Positions 16,348 to 26,568 of a stretch of DNA of 38,071 bases are shown one piece after another. The DNA comes from Bacteroidota bacterium (GTDB lineage Bacteria; Bacteroidota; Bacteroidia; Bacteroidales; VadinHA17): positions 1 to 38,071 of the forward strand of contig JAUWBB010000004.1 in the NCBI GenBank assembly GCA_030605195.1. Direction: 5' to 3'. Both the position numbers and the translations under genes were made by a program. The notes under the pieces are model-generated. The model had not been told where the DNA came from and searched no databases. It was given only the letters and a program-made list of their open reading frames with translations. Every line of letters starts with the position of its first letter. Position 1 is the first letter of the stretch.

Positions 16348-17586
16348 ATGAAAGCCGAAATAATCTCAATAGGCGATGAACTGCTTATTGGCCAAACCAT
16401 CAACACCAATGCTGCCTGGATGGGGCAGGAGCTGAATAAAATAGGTGTTCACGTATATCAGATCATTTCCATTTCCGATACAAAAGATCATATTATCAAA
16501 GCATTGGATGAAGCCAAATGCAGAACTGATCTGATCCTGTTGACAGGTGGTCTGGGCCCTACGCGCGATGATATCACAAAGCATACCCTCGCAGCATACT
16601 TTAGTTCGAAACTTATTTTTAACCAGGAAGTGTTTGAAAATATAAAAAGTTTCCTGTCAGGCCGATCCATTCCAATCAATGAATTTAATCGCGAACAGGC
16701 AGAAGTACCGGAGAATGCAAAGATATTTCAAAACAAAAACGGCACAGCACCGGGGTTGTGGTTTGAAACCGATGGCAGGATTATTGTCTCCATGCCCGGT
16801 GTGCCGCACGAAATGAAAGCCTTAATGAAAGAACAAATACTCCCTGCAATTTCTGCCTTTTTCATAACACCGGTTATCCTTCATAAGACCATTCTTACAT
16901 TTGGAACGTATGAAGCACGACTGGCTGAGATACTCACAGATTTCGAACAATCCTTACCGGAAGCCTTTAGTCTCGCCTATTTACCGAAAGACGGAGTAAT
17001 CAAATTACGTCTGACAGCAAAAGGAACAAATAAAACAGCGTTAACAAAACGCATGGAACATACCATTAGCGAACTGTACCGGATTATCCCTGAATACATT
17101 TTTGGTACAGGTGAAGATACACTGGAACAAATTATCGGGAATCTCCTTAAACACCAAGGCAGTACCTTATCAACAGCCGAAAGCTGTACAGGTGGTCGTA
17201 TAGCACATTTAATTACATCTCTCCCGGGAAGTTCAAATTATTACATAGGATCAATTATAGCCTATTCGAACAGGATTAAGGAAAAAATATTAAATGTGGA
17301 TCCGTCATTGATCAATAACCATGGCGCTGTAAGCAGGGAAGTTGTTGAAGCAATGGCACAGGGTGTACGTCAATATTTCAATACCGATTATGCCGTTGCC
17401 ACTTCAGGAATTGCAGGACCGGATGGAGGAACAATAGAAAAACCAGTTGGAACGACCTGGATCGCAGCAACAAAGCATCAAAAAATCATTTCGAAAAAAT
17501 TTCTTTTGGGTAACAACAGAAACAGGAATGTCAGAAGAGCTTCCCTCACATCACTAAATATGCTCCGGAAACTGATTCAGATGTAA
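16348..17586 (+). CDS. cinA: CinA-family nicotinamide-nucleotide amidohydrolase
   Basis: A 412-residue, full-length CinA. The N-terminal molybdopterin-binding-like domain has EIISIGDELLIGQTINTNA and GGLGPTRDD. The C-terminal PncC domain has STAESCTGGRIAHLITS and VATSGIAGPDGG, the site that hydrolyses nicotinamide mononucleotide in pyridine nucleotide salvage. The ORF track starts at a TTG inside the tRNA-Gly; the ATG at 16348 matches the family N-terminus and lies four bases after the mature tRNA end. A transcript from the tRNA promoter would be cut by tRNA 3' processing into a nearly leaderless message, so a promoter upstream of or inside the tRNA region is needed. Confidence 0.93.
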   Translation: MKAEIISIGDELLIGQTINTNAAWMGQELNKIGVHVYQIISISDTKDHIIKALDEAKCRTDLILLTGGLGPTRDDITKHTLAAYFSSKLIFNQEVFENIKSFLSGRSIPINEFNREQAEVPENAKIFQNKNGTAPGLWFETDGRIIVSMPGVPHEMKALMKEQILPAISAFFITPVILHKTILTFGTYEARLAEILTDFEQSLPEAFSLAYLPKDGVIKLRLTAKGTNKTALTKRMEHTISELYRIIPEYIFGTGEDTLEQIIGNLLKHQGSTLSTAESCTGGRIAHLITSLPGSSNYYIGSIIAYSNRIKEKILNVDPSLINNHGAVSREVVEAMAQGVRQYFNTDYAVATSGIAGPDGGTIEKPVGTTWIAATKHQKIISKKFLLGNNRNRNVRRASLTSLNMLRKLIQM

Positions 17587-17675
17587 AAAATTCTTCAATT
17601 TATTTGATTAATTTAATAAAAATCACGTATTTTGCGCTCTGTTTCGAAAAAGTTGATTTTATTAATTAAGCAGAG

Positions 17676-17918
17676 ATGTCAAGAGTTTGTCAGGTTACAG
17701 GAAAAAGCGTAATGGTTGGAAATAATGTTTCCCACTCCAAAAGAAGAACGAAAAGAAAATTTTATCCCAATTTGTCTACCAAGAAATTTTTTTTGCCGGA
17801 AGAGGATCGTTGGATTACGCTTAAGATTTCTGCTGCCGGAATAAGACTTATTAACAAAAAAGGTCTCAAAACCGTGTTAAAAGAGGCAAAAGAAAAGGGA
17901 TTTATCAAGAACTATTAA
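17676..17918 (+). CDS. rpmB: 50S ribosomal protein L28
   Basis: An 80-residue L28. [20 protein letters not shown] is the family start, and the basic [10 protein letters not shown] stretch follows. It lacks the zinc-binding Cys pairs of some L28 forms. It is the first gene of rpmB-rpmG-DUF4295. A TATTTTGC box at 17628 resembles a -7 element but is one base short of consensus. Confidence 0.96.
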   Translation: MSRVCQVTGKSVMVGNNVSHSKRRTKRKFYPNLSTKKFFLPEEDRWITLKISAAGIRLINKKGLKTVLKEAKEKGFIKNY

Positions 17919-17931
17919 TGATCTAAAAGCA

Positions 17932-18114
17932 ATGGCTAAGAAAGGCAACAGGATTCAAGTTATTTTAGAATGCACCGAACATAAGGAAAGTGGAAAGCCG
18001 GGTACATCAAGGTATATTACCACCAAAAATCGACAAAATACACCTGACCGGCTGGAAATGAAAAAATATAATCCAATTTTGAAAAAATATACCCTGCACA
18101 GGGAAATAAAATAA
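17932..18114 (+). CDS. rpmG: 50S ribosomal protein L33 (zinc-free form)
   Basis: A 60-residue L33 with [37 protein letters not shown] and LHREIK. Of the four Cys of the zinc form only one remains, so this is the zinc-independent type. It lies 13 nt after rpmB and 9 nt before the DUF4295 gene. Confidence 0.96.
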   Translation: MAKKGNRIQVILECTEHKESGKPGTSRYITTKNRQNTPDRLEMKKYNPILKKYTLHREIK

Positions 18115-18123
18115 TGACCCATT

Positions 18124-18282
18124 ATGGCGAAGAAAGTTGTTGCAACACTGAAAATAGGTTCAGGTAAAGATTTTACCAAATGCATCAAAATGGTGAAATC
18201 AGAAAAAACCGGGGCTTACCTTTTTAAGGAAGAAATTGTTCATAACTCCCATATAAAAGACTTTTTTGAAAAAAAATCCTGA
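18124..18282 (+). CDS. DUF4295-family small protein
   Basis: A 52-residue basic protein, MAKKVVATLKIGSGKDFTKC...EKTGAYLFKEEIV, too short for the ORF track. The MAKK start, the K-rich middle and its place directly after rpmG match the DUF4295 proteins conserved in this spot across Bacteroidota. Its function is unknown; the constant neighbourhood points to a ribosome-related role. It is followed by an intrinsic terminator. Confidence 0.85.
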   Translation: MAKKVVATLKIGSGKDFTKCIKMVKSEKTGAYLFKEEIVHNSHIKDFFEKKS

Positions 18283-18306
18283 TAAGGATTAAAAATAACA
18301 GAGGAC

Positions 18307-18338
18307 AAAGCTTTCTTCTTTAAGAAGAGAGCTTTTTT
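18307..18338 (+). terminator. intrinsic terminator of the rpmB operon
   Basis: AAAGCT-T-TCTTCT, a short loop, AGAAGA-G-AGCTTT form a stem with one mismatch, ending in a run of T. It closes rpmB-rpmG-DUF4295 about 40 nt before ftsY. Confidence 0.75.
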
Positions 18339-18377
18339 ATATTCTTAATATAACATCAGCCGAATAATTTTCACATC

Positions 18378-19331
18378 ATGTCTCCTTTCGGTATCTTCTC
18401 GAAAGAAAAAAAAGAAAACCTTAACAAAGGTCTTGAAAAAACCAAAGAAAGCCTGCTGAAAAAACTTTCAAGGGCTGTGGTTGGTAAATCGAAGGTTGAT
18501 GATGAAGTATTGGATAACCTCGAAGAGGTATTAATTACCTCCGATGTTGGAGTGGACACCACTTTAAAAATCATTGAACGGGTTGAAAACAGGGTTTCAA
18601 AAGACAAATACCTGAATACGGCGGAATTAAATACGATTTTAAAAGATGAAATTGCCGGTTTGCTTGAAGAAAACCAAAAAGGTGAAGAATTTGATTTTGC
18701 AGCCCCCCTTGAAAAAAAACCATTTATTATTATGGTAGTGGGAGTGAACGGAGTTGGTAAAACAACCACCATTGCCAAACTGGCACACCAGTATAAAAAA
18801 GCAGGCAAGAAAGTCTTTCTGGGAGCTGCCGATACGTTCCGGGCTGCTGCGGTAGATCAACTTCAGATATGGGCAAACAGGGCTGGGGTAGAGCTAATAA
18901 AACAAACCATGGGCTCCGATCCCGCCTCTGTTGCATATGACACCCTTAATTCAGCAAAATCGAAAAACATAGACGTAGTTATTGTAGATACAGCCGGCAG
19001 ATTACACAACAAGCAGTTCCTTATGAGGGAACTGACAAAAATCAAGATGGTGATGAAAAAAGTAATCCCCGATGCCCCTCATGAGGTTTTGCTGATACTC
19101 GACGGGTCGACAGGACAAAATGCCTTTGAACAGGCTAAACAATTTACTGCAGCCACTGAAGTAAACTCAATCGCCCTGACCAAACTCGACGGTACAGCCA
19201 AGGGCGGTGTGGTGATCGGTATATCAGACCAATTTAAAATACCGGTCAGGTATATTGGCATAGGAGAAAAACTTGACGATATTCAGGTGTTCAATAAAGC
19301 AGAATTTGTCGACTCCCTCTTTGCTTCATGA
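18378..19331 (+). CDS. ftsY: signal recognition particle receptor FtsY
   Basis: A 317-residue NG-domain GTPase. P-loop VVGVNGVGKTTTIAKLA, GAADTFRAAAVDQLQ, DTAGRLHNK, TKLDGTAKGG and a GIGEKLDDIQVF end are all typical. The acidic N-terminal region seen in some bacteria is missing, so this is a short form. FtsY docks SRP-ribosome complexes at the inner membrane. The stop overlaps an upstream rimO-frame ATG (ATGA) and the rimO gene follows closely, so the two are probably co-transcribed. Confidence 0.95.
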   Translation: MSPFGIFSKEKKENLNKGLEKTKESLLKKLSRAVVGKSKVDDEVLDNLEEVLITSDVGVDTTLKIIERVENRVSKDKYLNTAELNTILKDEIAGLLEENQKGEEFDFAAPLEKKPFIIMVVGVNGVGKTTTIAKLAHQYKKAGKKVFLGAADTFRAAAVDQLQIWANRAGVELIKQTMGSDPASVAYDTLNSAKSKNIDVVIVDTAGRLHNKQFLMRELTKIKMVMKKVIPDAPHEVLLILDGSTGQNAFEQAKQFTAATEVNSIALTKLDGTAKGGVVIGISDQFKIPVRYIGIGEKLDDIQVFNKAEFVDSLFAS

Positions 19332-19378
19332 TACTTAACTTTCTGGTATACAATAATTATGCTGTCCTGTACTTTTAT

Positions 19379-20704
19379 ATGAAAATTCAAACAAAACCTC
19401 AAAAAGTCAATATTGTTACCCTTGGTTGTGCTAAAAACCTTGTTGATTCTGAGGTTTTAATGAAACAACTGGAAAGCAATCAGATAGAGATTGAACAGGA
19501 TTCAGATAAGACCGATGCCAAAACAGTAATTATAAATACATGCGGGTTTATTGAAGATGCCAGGGAAGAATCCATAGAAACGATCCTGCAATTTGTTAGA
19601 GCAAAAGAGGCAGGTGAAATTGAAAGACTATTTGTTATTGGGTGTCTGTCAGAGCGTTATAAAAAGGAACTTGAATCGGAAATACCGGAAGTTGACCAGT
19701 ATTTCGGAGTAAATGATCTCGCGAAAATTATCCGGTTTTTGGGAGCAGAATATAAGAAAAACCTCATTGGTGAACGGGTATTGATCACACCGAAACATTA
19801 TGCTTATCTTAAAATTTCAGAAGGTTGTGACCGTAAATGCTCTTTCTGTTCCATTCCTGATATCAGGGGCAAACACATTTCCCGTCCAATAGAAGATCTG
19901 GTAGAAGAAACCGAAAAATTAGCCGAAAAGGGAGTAAAGGAAATTATTCTTATTGCCCAGGATCTTACTTACTATGGACTGGATCTGTATAAAGACCGGC
20001 AATTAGGAGAATTAATCAGTCAAATCTCTGATATTAAAGACATTGAATGGATCCGTTTGCACTATGCTTTCCCCACGAATTTCCCCCTGGATATCCTTCC
20101 ACTTATCGGGGAAAAACCGAACATCTGCAAGTATATCGATATTCCCGTCCAACATATAACAGATAAAATGCTGAGTATCATGAGAAGGGGAATCAGCAGG
20201 AAAGAAACCTTTCTCCTGCTTGAGAAAATCCGTAAGGAAATCCCGGATGTTGCTCTCCGGACCACCATTATGATAGGGCATCCGGGGGAATCAGAAAAAG
20301 ACTTCAGGGCATTGAAGCAATTTATCTCGGAAGTACAATTCGACCGGCTTGGCGTGTTTACCTATTCCTATGAAAAAGATACATATAGCTACAACCATTA
20401 CAAAGACAATATCTCTGAAAAGCTTAAGGAAGACCGGAAAAATGAAATACTTGAGATACAGGAAAGCATATCCATGCATTTGAATTATAATAAAATAGGA
20501 AAATTATTTAAAGTGATTGTTGATGGAAGGGAAGGTGAATATTTTACCGGACGTACTGAATATGATTCACCGGAGATCGATAATGAGGTGATCATCACAA
20601 ACACGGATAATGAAATAAAACCCGGAGAATTTTATCAGGTAAAGATTACTGACGCTGAAACATATGATCTTTTTGGGGAAGTATTGTGGTTAAAGGAACG
20701 GTAG
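19379..20704 (+). CDS. rimO: ribosomal protein S12 methylthiotransferase RimO
   Basis: RimO is a radical-SAM enzyme that adds a methylthio group to an aspartate of ribosomal protein S12. The MTTase domain has Cys in VTLGCAKNLVDSEV, INTCGF and GCLSER; the radical-SAM domain has the C-x3-C-x2-C motif in GCDRKCSFCSIP; the last 60 residues are a TRAM domain. The ORF track starts at an ATG overlapping the ftsY stop (19328); the ATG at 19379 matches the family N-terminus and gives 441 residues. The upstream ATG may still be used through coupling. Confidence 0.94.
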   Translation: MKIQTKPQKVNIVTLGCAKNLVDSEVLMKQLESNQIEIEQDSDKTDAKTVIINTCGFIEDAREESIETILQFVRAKEAGEIERLFVIGCLSERYKKELESEIPEVDQYFGVNDLAKIIRFLGAEYKKNLIGERVLITPKHYAYLKISEGCDRKCSFCSIPDIRGKHISRPIEDLVEETEKLAEKGVKEIILIAQDLTYYGLDLYKDRQLGELISQISDIKDIEWIRLHYAFPTNFPLDILPLIGEKPNICKYIDIPVQHITDKMLSIMRRGISRKETFLLLEKIRKEIPDVALRTTIMIGHPGESEKDFRALKQFISEVQFDRLGVFTYSYEKDTYSYNHYKDNISEKLKEDRKNEILEIQESISMHLNYNKIGKLFKVIVDGREGEYFTGRTEYDSPEIDNEVIITNTDNEIKPGEFYQVKITDAETYDLFGEVLWLKER

Positions 20705-20960
20705 TGGTAGCGCCAGTTATTCGGTAGTAATTAAGTAGTTATTAAGTGGTAATTAACGTGAGCAGTAGCGAGCAAATGACAGTAAATTGAAATTTGATGA
20801 TGATGTCAGGTGTTTCCACCTGACATTTAGTACTGGAGTAATTAAAATCTTGCCATATCATTAACTGTCGGATGGAAACATCCAACAGCATCGTAAAGTA
20901 TTGTGATAAAAGAAACGGTTGTGGTAGCGCCAGTCATTCGGTAGTAACCTGGTAGTTTTA
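20699..20960. repeat. direct repeat pair and two hairpins
   Basis: GTGGTAGCGCCAGTTATTCG (about 20704) recurs as GTGGTAGCGCCAGTCATTCG (about 20921), both followed by GTAGTAA. Between them lie ATGTCAGGTG-TTTC-CACCTGACAT, a perfect 10-bp hairpin near 20800-20826, and GTCGGATG-GAAA-CATCCAAC near 20868-20890. The rest of the rimO-clpC gap (to 21145) is low-complexity. Both flanking genes point inward, so the hairpins may also end transcription. Confidence 0.6.
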
Positions 20961-21145
20961 CTTTGTACTTTTTACTTTTGCCTTTTTACTTGATTGGTCA
21001 TACAATTGTCCTTCATCGTCATTCGGTGGTCATTAGGTTGTTGTAAGGTAGAGATAAAGTTGAAATAGAATAGAAATAAGGTGGAAATAAGATAGTAATT
21101 AGGTGTTCGCGGCTGTGAATATTTGAACTCTGAATCCTGAACTTA

Positions 21146-23668
21146 CTATTCTTTTTCCTGTTTTTCTTTCTGCTTCATAATAGAGATGGTTATTTCATCT
21201 TTTTTCTTATCCAACTCCACAGAAATCACATCGCCTTTTGTCATCGAAGCTTTTATAATCACCTCAGCCATCGGGTCTTCGAGGTATTTTTGCAGTGCCC
21301 GTTTGAGAGGCCTTGCCCCGAATTGGATATCATAACCCTTTTCTGAAATGAAGTCTTTAGCAGGATCTGAAATTTTTAACTCGTAACCGAGGTTTGTTAC
21401 CCTGTCATATAGTCCCTTCAATTCAATGTCAATAATCTTGTGGATATCCTGCCGTTTTAGGGAATTAAATATTACTACATCGTCAATCCGGTTCAGGAAT
21501 TCCGGTGCAAATGTTTTTTTCAGTGCTTTTTGTATAATACTTTTGGTAATTTCATCCCTGGTTTCTCTCCTTGAATCCGTCTCAAAACCAATACCATGTC
21601 CAAAATCCTTCAGTTGTCGTGAACCGATGTTTGAGGTCATGATCAAAATTGTATTCCTGAAATCAACCCTTCTTCCCAGGCTATCGGTCAATTGTCCTTC
21701 ATCCAAAACCTGAAGAAGAATATGAAAAATGTCAGGATGAGCTTTCTCGATCTCATCAAGCAAAACAACAGCGTAGGGTCTGCGTCTTACCTTCTCCGTG
21801 AGTTGTCCTCCTTCTTCATACCCAATATATCCGGGAGGAGCTCCTATAAGCCGGGATACTGAAAATTTCTCCATGTATTCACTCATATCAATCCTGATCA
21901 GGTTTTCAGTGGTTTCAAAAAGGTATTCGGCAAGAATTTTTGCAAGCTGGGTTTTTCCAACACCGGTAGGACCCAGGAATATAAAAGTGCCAATGGGTTT
22001 ATTCGGATCTTTTAATCCTGCACGGTTACGCTGAATGGATTTTACAATCTTGATGATGGCTTCGCTCTGGCCAATTACACTCTCCTGAAGTTCTTCCTTC
22101 ATTTTTATTAACCGTGTTCCTTCAGCCTGTGCAATACGTTGAACAGGAACTCCTGTCATCATGGCAACCACTTCAGCCACTTTCTCTTCGTCAACGGTTT
22201 CCCTGTTTTTAGACAATTCCTTTTCCCATTTTTTCTTCTCTTCTTCAAGTAGTTCAATATATTCCTTTTCACTGTCACGATAACTGGCTGCTTTCTCAAA
22301 ATTTTGATTCTTTACAGCCATAATCTTTTCCTTTTTTGTCTCCTCAAGTTTCTTTTCCAGTTCGAGGATCCTCTCTGGAACAACTATATTGGAAATATGA
22401 ACGCGGGATCCTGATTCATCCAATGCATCAATGGCTTTATCGGGAAGATGCCGGTCACTTATATACCGGTTGGTAAGCTGAACACAAGCATTAAGGGCTT
22501 CATCCGTATAAGTGACATTATGATGATCTTCATATCGTTCCTTAATGTTCTGCAGAATGTTTATGGTCTCATCTACGGTGGTGGGTTCAACCATTACTTT
22601 CTGAAAACGGCGTTCCAAAGCACCGTCTTTCTCAATATGTTGGCGGTATTCATCAAGGGTTGTCGCACCGATGCATTGTATATCACCCCTTGCAAGAGCA
22701 GGTTTTAGCATATTGGCAGCATCAAGCGATCCGGTTGCGCCACCGGCACCCACAATGGTGTGTATTTCATCAATAAACAATATAATCTCGTCGTTCTTGG
22801 CCAGCTCATTTAAAATTGCTTTCATTCTTTCTTCGAACTGCCCGCGGTATTTTGTGCCTGCAACAATAGAAGCCAGATCAAGCGTAACAACCCGTTTCCC
22901 GAACAATACACGTGACACTTTACGCGAGATAATTCTGAGGGCTAACCCTTCAACAATTGCTGATTTACCAACTCCCGGATCACCGATAAGAATGGGATTA
23001 TTCTTCTTTCTTCTGCTCAAAATTTGAGCCAGTCGCTCAATTTCTGTCTCCCGGCCAACAATTGGATCGAGCTGGTCTTCTTCTGCAGCTTTGGTCAAAT
23101 CAACGCCAAAATTATCCAATACCGGAGTTTCCGATGCAGACTTTGGTGTTGGCTGTGAACTTCCTTTACTACCACCAAATCCCTTGGATTCTTCCTCTTC
23201 CTCCTCACCTGGGAAATCAGCCCTTATATCTGGAATGCTTTCTTCCAACTCAGACCTTACCATTTGATAGTTTATGCTTAATTCTTCCAACTTTTTGGTA
23301 ACCAATGAGTTCTCATCTTTCAAGAGAGCCAGCAAAAGATGACCTGTATCAATTGTAGATTGGCTGAGAGATTTTGCCTCAAGATAGACAAGTTTTAAAA
23401 TCCGTTCCGACTGTTTAAGCAAAGGTATGTTTTCAATATCCGTCAGCTCATCGGGATTTTCAGACTTAATGCTCCCCTCAATAATTCTTTTCAGATCGTT
23501 CAGATCAGCGCCCAATGAAACCAAAACATCAATAGCCAGTCCTTCACCTTCCCTGATAATCCCTAAAAACAAATGCTCGGGACCAATATAATTATTACCC
23601 AGCCTGATGGCTTCTTCCTTGCTATAGCTCAGAACATCTTTTATCTTTTGTGAAAATTTTGCGTCCAT
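21146..23668 (-). CDS. clpC: ATP-dependent Clp protease ATP-binding subunit ClpC
   Basis: An 840-residue Hsp100 unfoldase. Order: Clp_N repeats (1-140), AAA-1 with GDPGVGKSAIVEGLA and FIDEIHTIVGAG, a UVR-like middle (KNQNFEKAASYRDSEKEY), AAA-2 with GPTGVGKTQLAKILAE and LLDEIEKAHPDIF, and an HGIGF motif that docks onto ClpP. It unfolds proteins for degradation. The ATG at 23668 matches the family. It is divergent from gyrA across 309 nt. Confidence 0.95.
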   Translation of the reverse strand: MDAKFSQKIKDVLSYSKEEAIRLGNNYIGPEHLFLGIIREGEGLAIDVLVSLGADLNDLKRIIEGSIKSENPDELTDIENIPLLKQSERILKLVYLEAKSLSQSTIDTGHLLLALLKDENSLVTKKLEELSINYQMVRSELEESIPDIRADFPGEEEEEESKGFGGSKGSSQPTPKSASETPVLDNFGVDLTKAAEEDQLDPIVGRETEIERLAQILSRRKKNNPILIGDPGVGKSAIVEGLALRIISRKVSRVLFGKRVVTLDLASIVAGTKYRGQFEERMKAILNELAKNDEIILFIDEIHTIVGAGGATGSLDAANMLKPALARGDIQCIGATTLDEYRQHIEKDGALERRFQKVMVEPTTVDETINILQNIKERYEDHHNVTYTDEALNACVQLTNRYISDRHLPDKAIDALDESGSRVHISNIVVPERILELEKKLEETKKEKIMAVKNQNFEKAASYRDSEKEYIELLEEEKKKWEKELSKNRETVDEEKVAEVVAMMTGVPVQRIAQAEGTRLIKMKEELQESVIGQSEAIIKIVKSIQRNRAGLKDPNKPIGTFIFLGPTGVGKTQLAKILAEYLFETTENLIRIDMSEYMEKFSVSRLIGAPPGYIGYEEGGQLTEKVRRRPYAVVLLDEIEKAHPDIFHILLQVLDEGQLTDSLGRRVDFRNTILIMTSNIGSRQLKDFGHGIGFETDSRRETRDEITKSIIQKALKKTFAPEFLNRIDDVVIFNSLKRQDIHKIIDIELKGLYDRVTNLGYELKISDPAKDFISEKGYDIQFGARPLKRALQKYLEDPMAEVIIKASMTKGDVISVELDKKKDEITISIMKQKEKQEKE

Positions 23669-23977
23669 AATAAAAATAATGGTATACTATTTGTTTACTT
23701 GTGGATTGTTAAATTACTGAAATTAAGTATCTTAAGCCTCACTTCTCTTGTTTTTCAAATGCCCGGTTGTAACACCCCATTTAATTTGAATATTTTACCA
23801 CCTGAATTTAACGATCCTATTCCAAATTAATTGCAAAGTTAGTAATCAATTATAAACATACAAGTGTTGATAATTAAGGCTCTGAATCGCCTGTTAATAC
23901 ATAATTAATAGCTATTTTCGTAGTTTAAGATACGGAGAGTAAGGAGAAAATTATCTGTCAGAAAATTTAATATTAAA
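23669..23977. other. divergent clpC-gyrA spacer
   Basis: This 309-nt AT-rich gap must hold the promoters of both flanking genes. I see no exact match to the Bacteroidota consensus, no strong hairpin and no RNA gene. A TATTTTCG about 66 nt before gyrA is only a weak -7 candidate. Confidence 0.4.
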
Positions 23978-26482
23978 ATGCCTGAAAACGAAAAGATTAT
24001 TAAGATCAACATTGAGGAGGAAATGAAATCGGCATATATCGATTATTCCATGTCGGTTATCGTTTCCAGGGCTTTGCCTGATGTTCGCGATGGATTGAAG
24101 CCCGTTCACCGGAGGGTTTTATATGGCATGTCGGAATTGGGATCCCTGTCAAACAAAGCATATAAAAAGTGTGCAAGGATAGTAGGGGAGGTGTTGGGAA
24201 AATACCATCCCCATGGTGATTCTTCGGTATATGAAGCTATGGTCAGAATGGCACAACACTGGTCGCTTCGATACCCTTTGGTTGATGGTCAGGGAAACTT
24301 TGGTTCAGTCGACGGAGATAGTCCTGCAGCCATGCGGTATACCGAAGCACGATTGAAAAAAATTGCGGAAGAAACCCTTTCAGACCTTGATAAAGACACA
24401 GTCGATTTTCAACTCAATTTTGACGACACACTAACAGAACCCACCGTTCTGCCTACAAGAATACCCACCTTACTCGTTAACGGAGCATCCGGAATCGCGG
24501 TAGGAATGGCTACCAATATGCCACCGCACAATTTAACGGAGGTAATCGATGCCATTATAGCTTATATTGAAAACAAGGATATCGAAACAAGTGAACTGCT
24601 TAATTATGTAAAAGGACCGGATTTTCCTACAGGAGGCATTATATATGGCTACCAGGGTATCAGGGATGCATATGAAACGGGGAAAGGCAGAATTGTAATG
24701 CGAGCCAGAACTGATATTGAGATCACACCTTCTGGCAGGGAAAAAATTATTGTCACCGAAATCCCGTACATGGTAAATAAAGCTGAATTAATCCGTAAAA
24801 CAGCCGACCTGATCAACGAAAAGAAGATTGAAGGGATCTCTTATATCAATGATGAATCGGACCGTACGGGAATGCGTATCGTAATCATCCTTAAAAAAGA
24901 TGCTACATCCAACATTGTTCTGAATAATTTGTATAAATATACCCAGCTTCAATCCACTTTTGCCGTTAACAATATAGCCCTGGTTAATGGAAGGCCTAAA
25001 GTCTTGACACTTAAATTGTTAATCAGTTATTTCGTAAAGCATCGCCATGAAATTGTTTTAAGGAGAACCCGGTTTGAAATGGAACAGGCAAAAAAACGGG
25101 CACATATCATTGAAGGATTGTTAACTGCACTCGATCACCTTGACGAGGTCATCCAGCTTATCCGTTCTTCAAAAACTCCGGAAGAAGCAAAAAACGGACT
25201 CATGGAAAACTTCGATCTGACCGAAGTACAGGCAAAGGCAATTTTGGACCTTCGTTTACAGAAGTTAACCGGGCTTGAGAGGGAAAAAATCAGGGCTGAA
25301 TATGAAGAACTGAAAAAACTGATCGAACATCTGAGCCAGATACTTCTTGATGAAAACCGCCAAATGAACATTATTAAGGAAGAACTATTCGAAATTAAAG
25401 AGAAATATGGTGATGACAGAAGAACCGAACTTGTTCCTGATGAAGGAGAGTTTAATCCGGAAGACTTTTATGCCGATGAAGATGTTGTAATCACCATTTC
25501 GCATCTGGGATATATAAAACGTACACCGCTTTCTGAATTTCGCCGCCAAAGCAGGGGAGGTGTCGGTGCAAGGGGTGGAGCAACCCGGGATGAGGATTTT
25601 CTTGAACACCTTTACATTGCCTCAATGCATAATACTATGCTGTTTTTCACCGAAAGAGGTAAGTGTTACTGGTTAAAGGTCTACCGGATTCCTGAAGGGA
25701 CAAAATATTCCAAAGGAAGAGCCATACAGAATGTGATAAACCTGGAACCCGAAGATAATCTCAAGGCATACATAAACGTTAAAAAACTTGACGATCAGGA
25801 ATACGTGAATAATAACTTTATCGTTCTTTGCACTAAAAAAGGAGTCATTAAAAAAACCTCCTTGGAAGCATATTCCCGCCCAAGGCAAAACGGTATCAAT
25901 GCCATCACTGTAAGGGAAGGAGACCAGTTACTCGAGGCAAAGATGACCAATGGCAATCATGAAATACTTCTGGCTGTAAGATCCGGGAGAGCCATCCGGT
26001 TTCCCGAAAAAAAGGTCAGGCCCATGGGCAGAACAGCTTCAGGAGTCAGGGGAATTGTTCTTTCCGGTGAACAGGACGAAGTTGTTGGAATGATTTGTGT
26101 TGAAGATGAAAGCGAAAATATCCTTGTGGTTTCGGAAAATGGATTTGGCAAGCGATCAAAAATAGAAGATTACAGGATTACAAACCGGGGTGGGAAAGGC
26201 GTGAAAACCATGAATGTTACCGAAAAAACCGGTAGTCTCATTGCCATTAAGGGAGTAATTGATACCGATGACCTGATGATCATTACCAAATTGGGACTGA
26301 CGATCCGTATGCCGGTTGCTGATATGAGAATTATGGGCAGGGCAACCCAGGGTGTAAAACTGATTAATCTTAAGGAAAACGATTCCATTGCATCGGTTGC
26401 CTATGTTGAAGTGAATAATGATGAAGAGAATGGAAATGGACATGAAAACGGGGATGTCATTGAACAGAATGATTCCAAATAA
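23978..26482 (+). CDS. gyrA: DNA gyrase subunit A
   Basis: An 834-residue type IIA topoisomerase subunit that breaks and rejoins DNA to add negative supercoils. The catalytic Tyr is in AMRYTEARL. The quinolone region reads [17 protein letters not shown]: Ser at the E. coli position 83 and Glu at position 87, neither being a typical resistance change. The C-terminal beta-pinwheel domain has a GyrA-box variant [12 protein letters not shown], which favours gyrase over topoisomerase IV. The tail is acidic and Asn/Glu-rich ([13 protein letters not shown]). Confidence 0.95.
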   Translation: MPENEKIIKINIEEEMKSAYIDYSMSVIVSRALPDVRDGLKPVHRRVLYGMSELGSLSNKAYKKCARIVGEVLGKYHPHGDSSVYEAMVRMAQHWSLRYPLVDGQGNFGSVDGDSPAAMRYTEARLKKIAEETLSDLDKDTVDFQLNFDDTLTEPTVLPTRIPTLLVNGASGIAVGMATNMPPHNLTEVIDAIIAYIENKDIETSELLNYVKGPDFPTGGIIYGYQGIRDAYETGKGRIVMRARTDIEITPSGREKIIVTEIPYMVNKAELIRKTADLINEKKIEGISYINDESDRTGMRIVIILKKDATSNIVLNNLYKYTQLQSTFAVNNIALVNGRPKVLTLKLLISYFVKHRHEIVLRRTRFEMEQAKKRAHIIEGLLTALDHLDEVIQLIRSSKTPEEAKNGLMENFDLTEVQAKAILDLRLQKLTGLEREKIRAEYEELKKLIEHLSQILLDENRQMNIIKEELFEIKEKYGDDRRTELVPDEGEFNPEDFYADEDVVITISHLGYIKRTPLSEFRRQSRGGVGARGGATRDEDFLEHLYIASMHNTMLFFTERGKCYWLKVYRIPEGTKYSKGRAIQNVINLEPEDNLKAYINVKKLDDQEYVNNNFIVLCTKKGVIKKTSLEAYSRPRQNGINAITVREGDQLLEAKMTNGNHEILLAVRSGRAIRFPEKKVRPMGRTASGVRGIVLSGEQDEVVGMICVEDESENILVVSENGFGKRSKIEDYRITNRGGKGVKTMNVTEKTGSLIAIKGVIDTDDLMIITKLGLTIRMPVADMRIMGRATQGVKLINLKENDSIASVAYVEVNNDEENGNGHENGDVIEQNDSK

Positions 26483-26508
26483 GATTAAATAGGCAAAGTA
26501 TTTGAACA

Positions 26509-26535
26509 TTTGTATTTAAAAAAATAGTATTTTTG
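26509..26535 (+). promoter_or_regulatory. possible promoter of the TPR gene
   Basis: TATTTTTG at 26528 is an exact TAnnTTTG match, 33 nt before the ATG. The nearest TTTG boxes are 15 nt (26509) and 23 nt (26501) upstream, on either side of the ideal 19, so the -33 part is weak. Confidence 0.4.
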
Positions 26536-26568
26536 AAAAACTATTAATAAACTTTAAATCACATACAT

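Noticed and set aside
16113-16409. 98-aa minus-strand ORF over the tRNA genes
   Set aside because: It reads antisense through two similar tRNA-Gly copies, so its repeated PSAWEADALP segment is tRNA-derived.
19328-19378. Upstream start of rimO at the ftsY stop
   Set aside because: The 17 extra residues are hydrophobic and not typical of RimO; kept only as a possible coupling start.
23978-26482. Quinolone-resistance change in gyrA
   Set aside because: Ser is present at the E. coli position 83, and Glu at position 87 is a common natural acidic residue.
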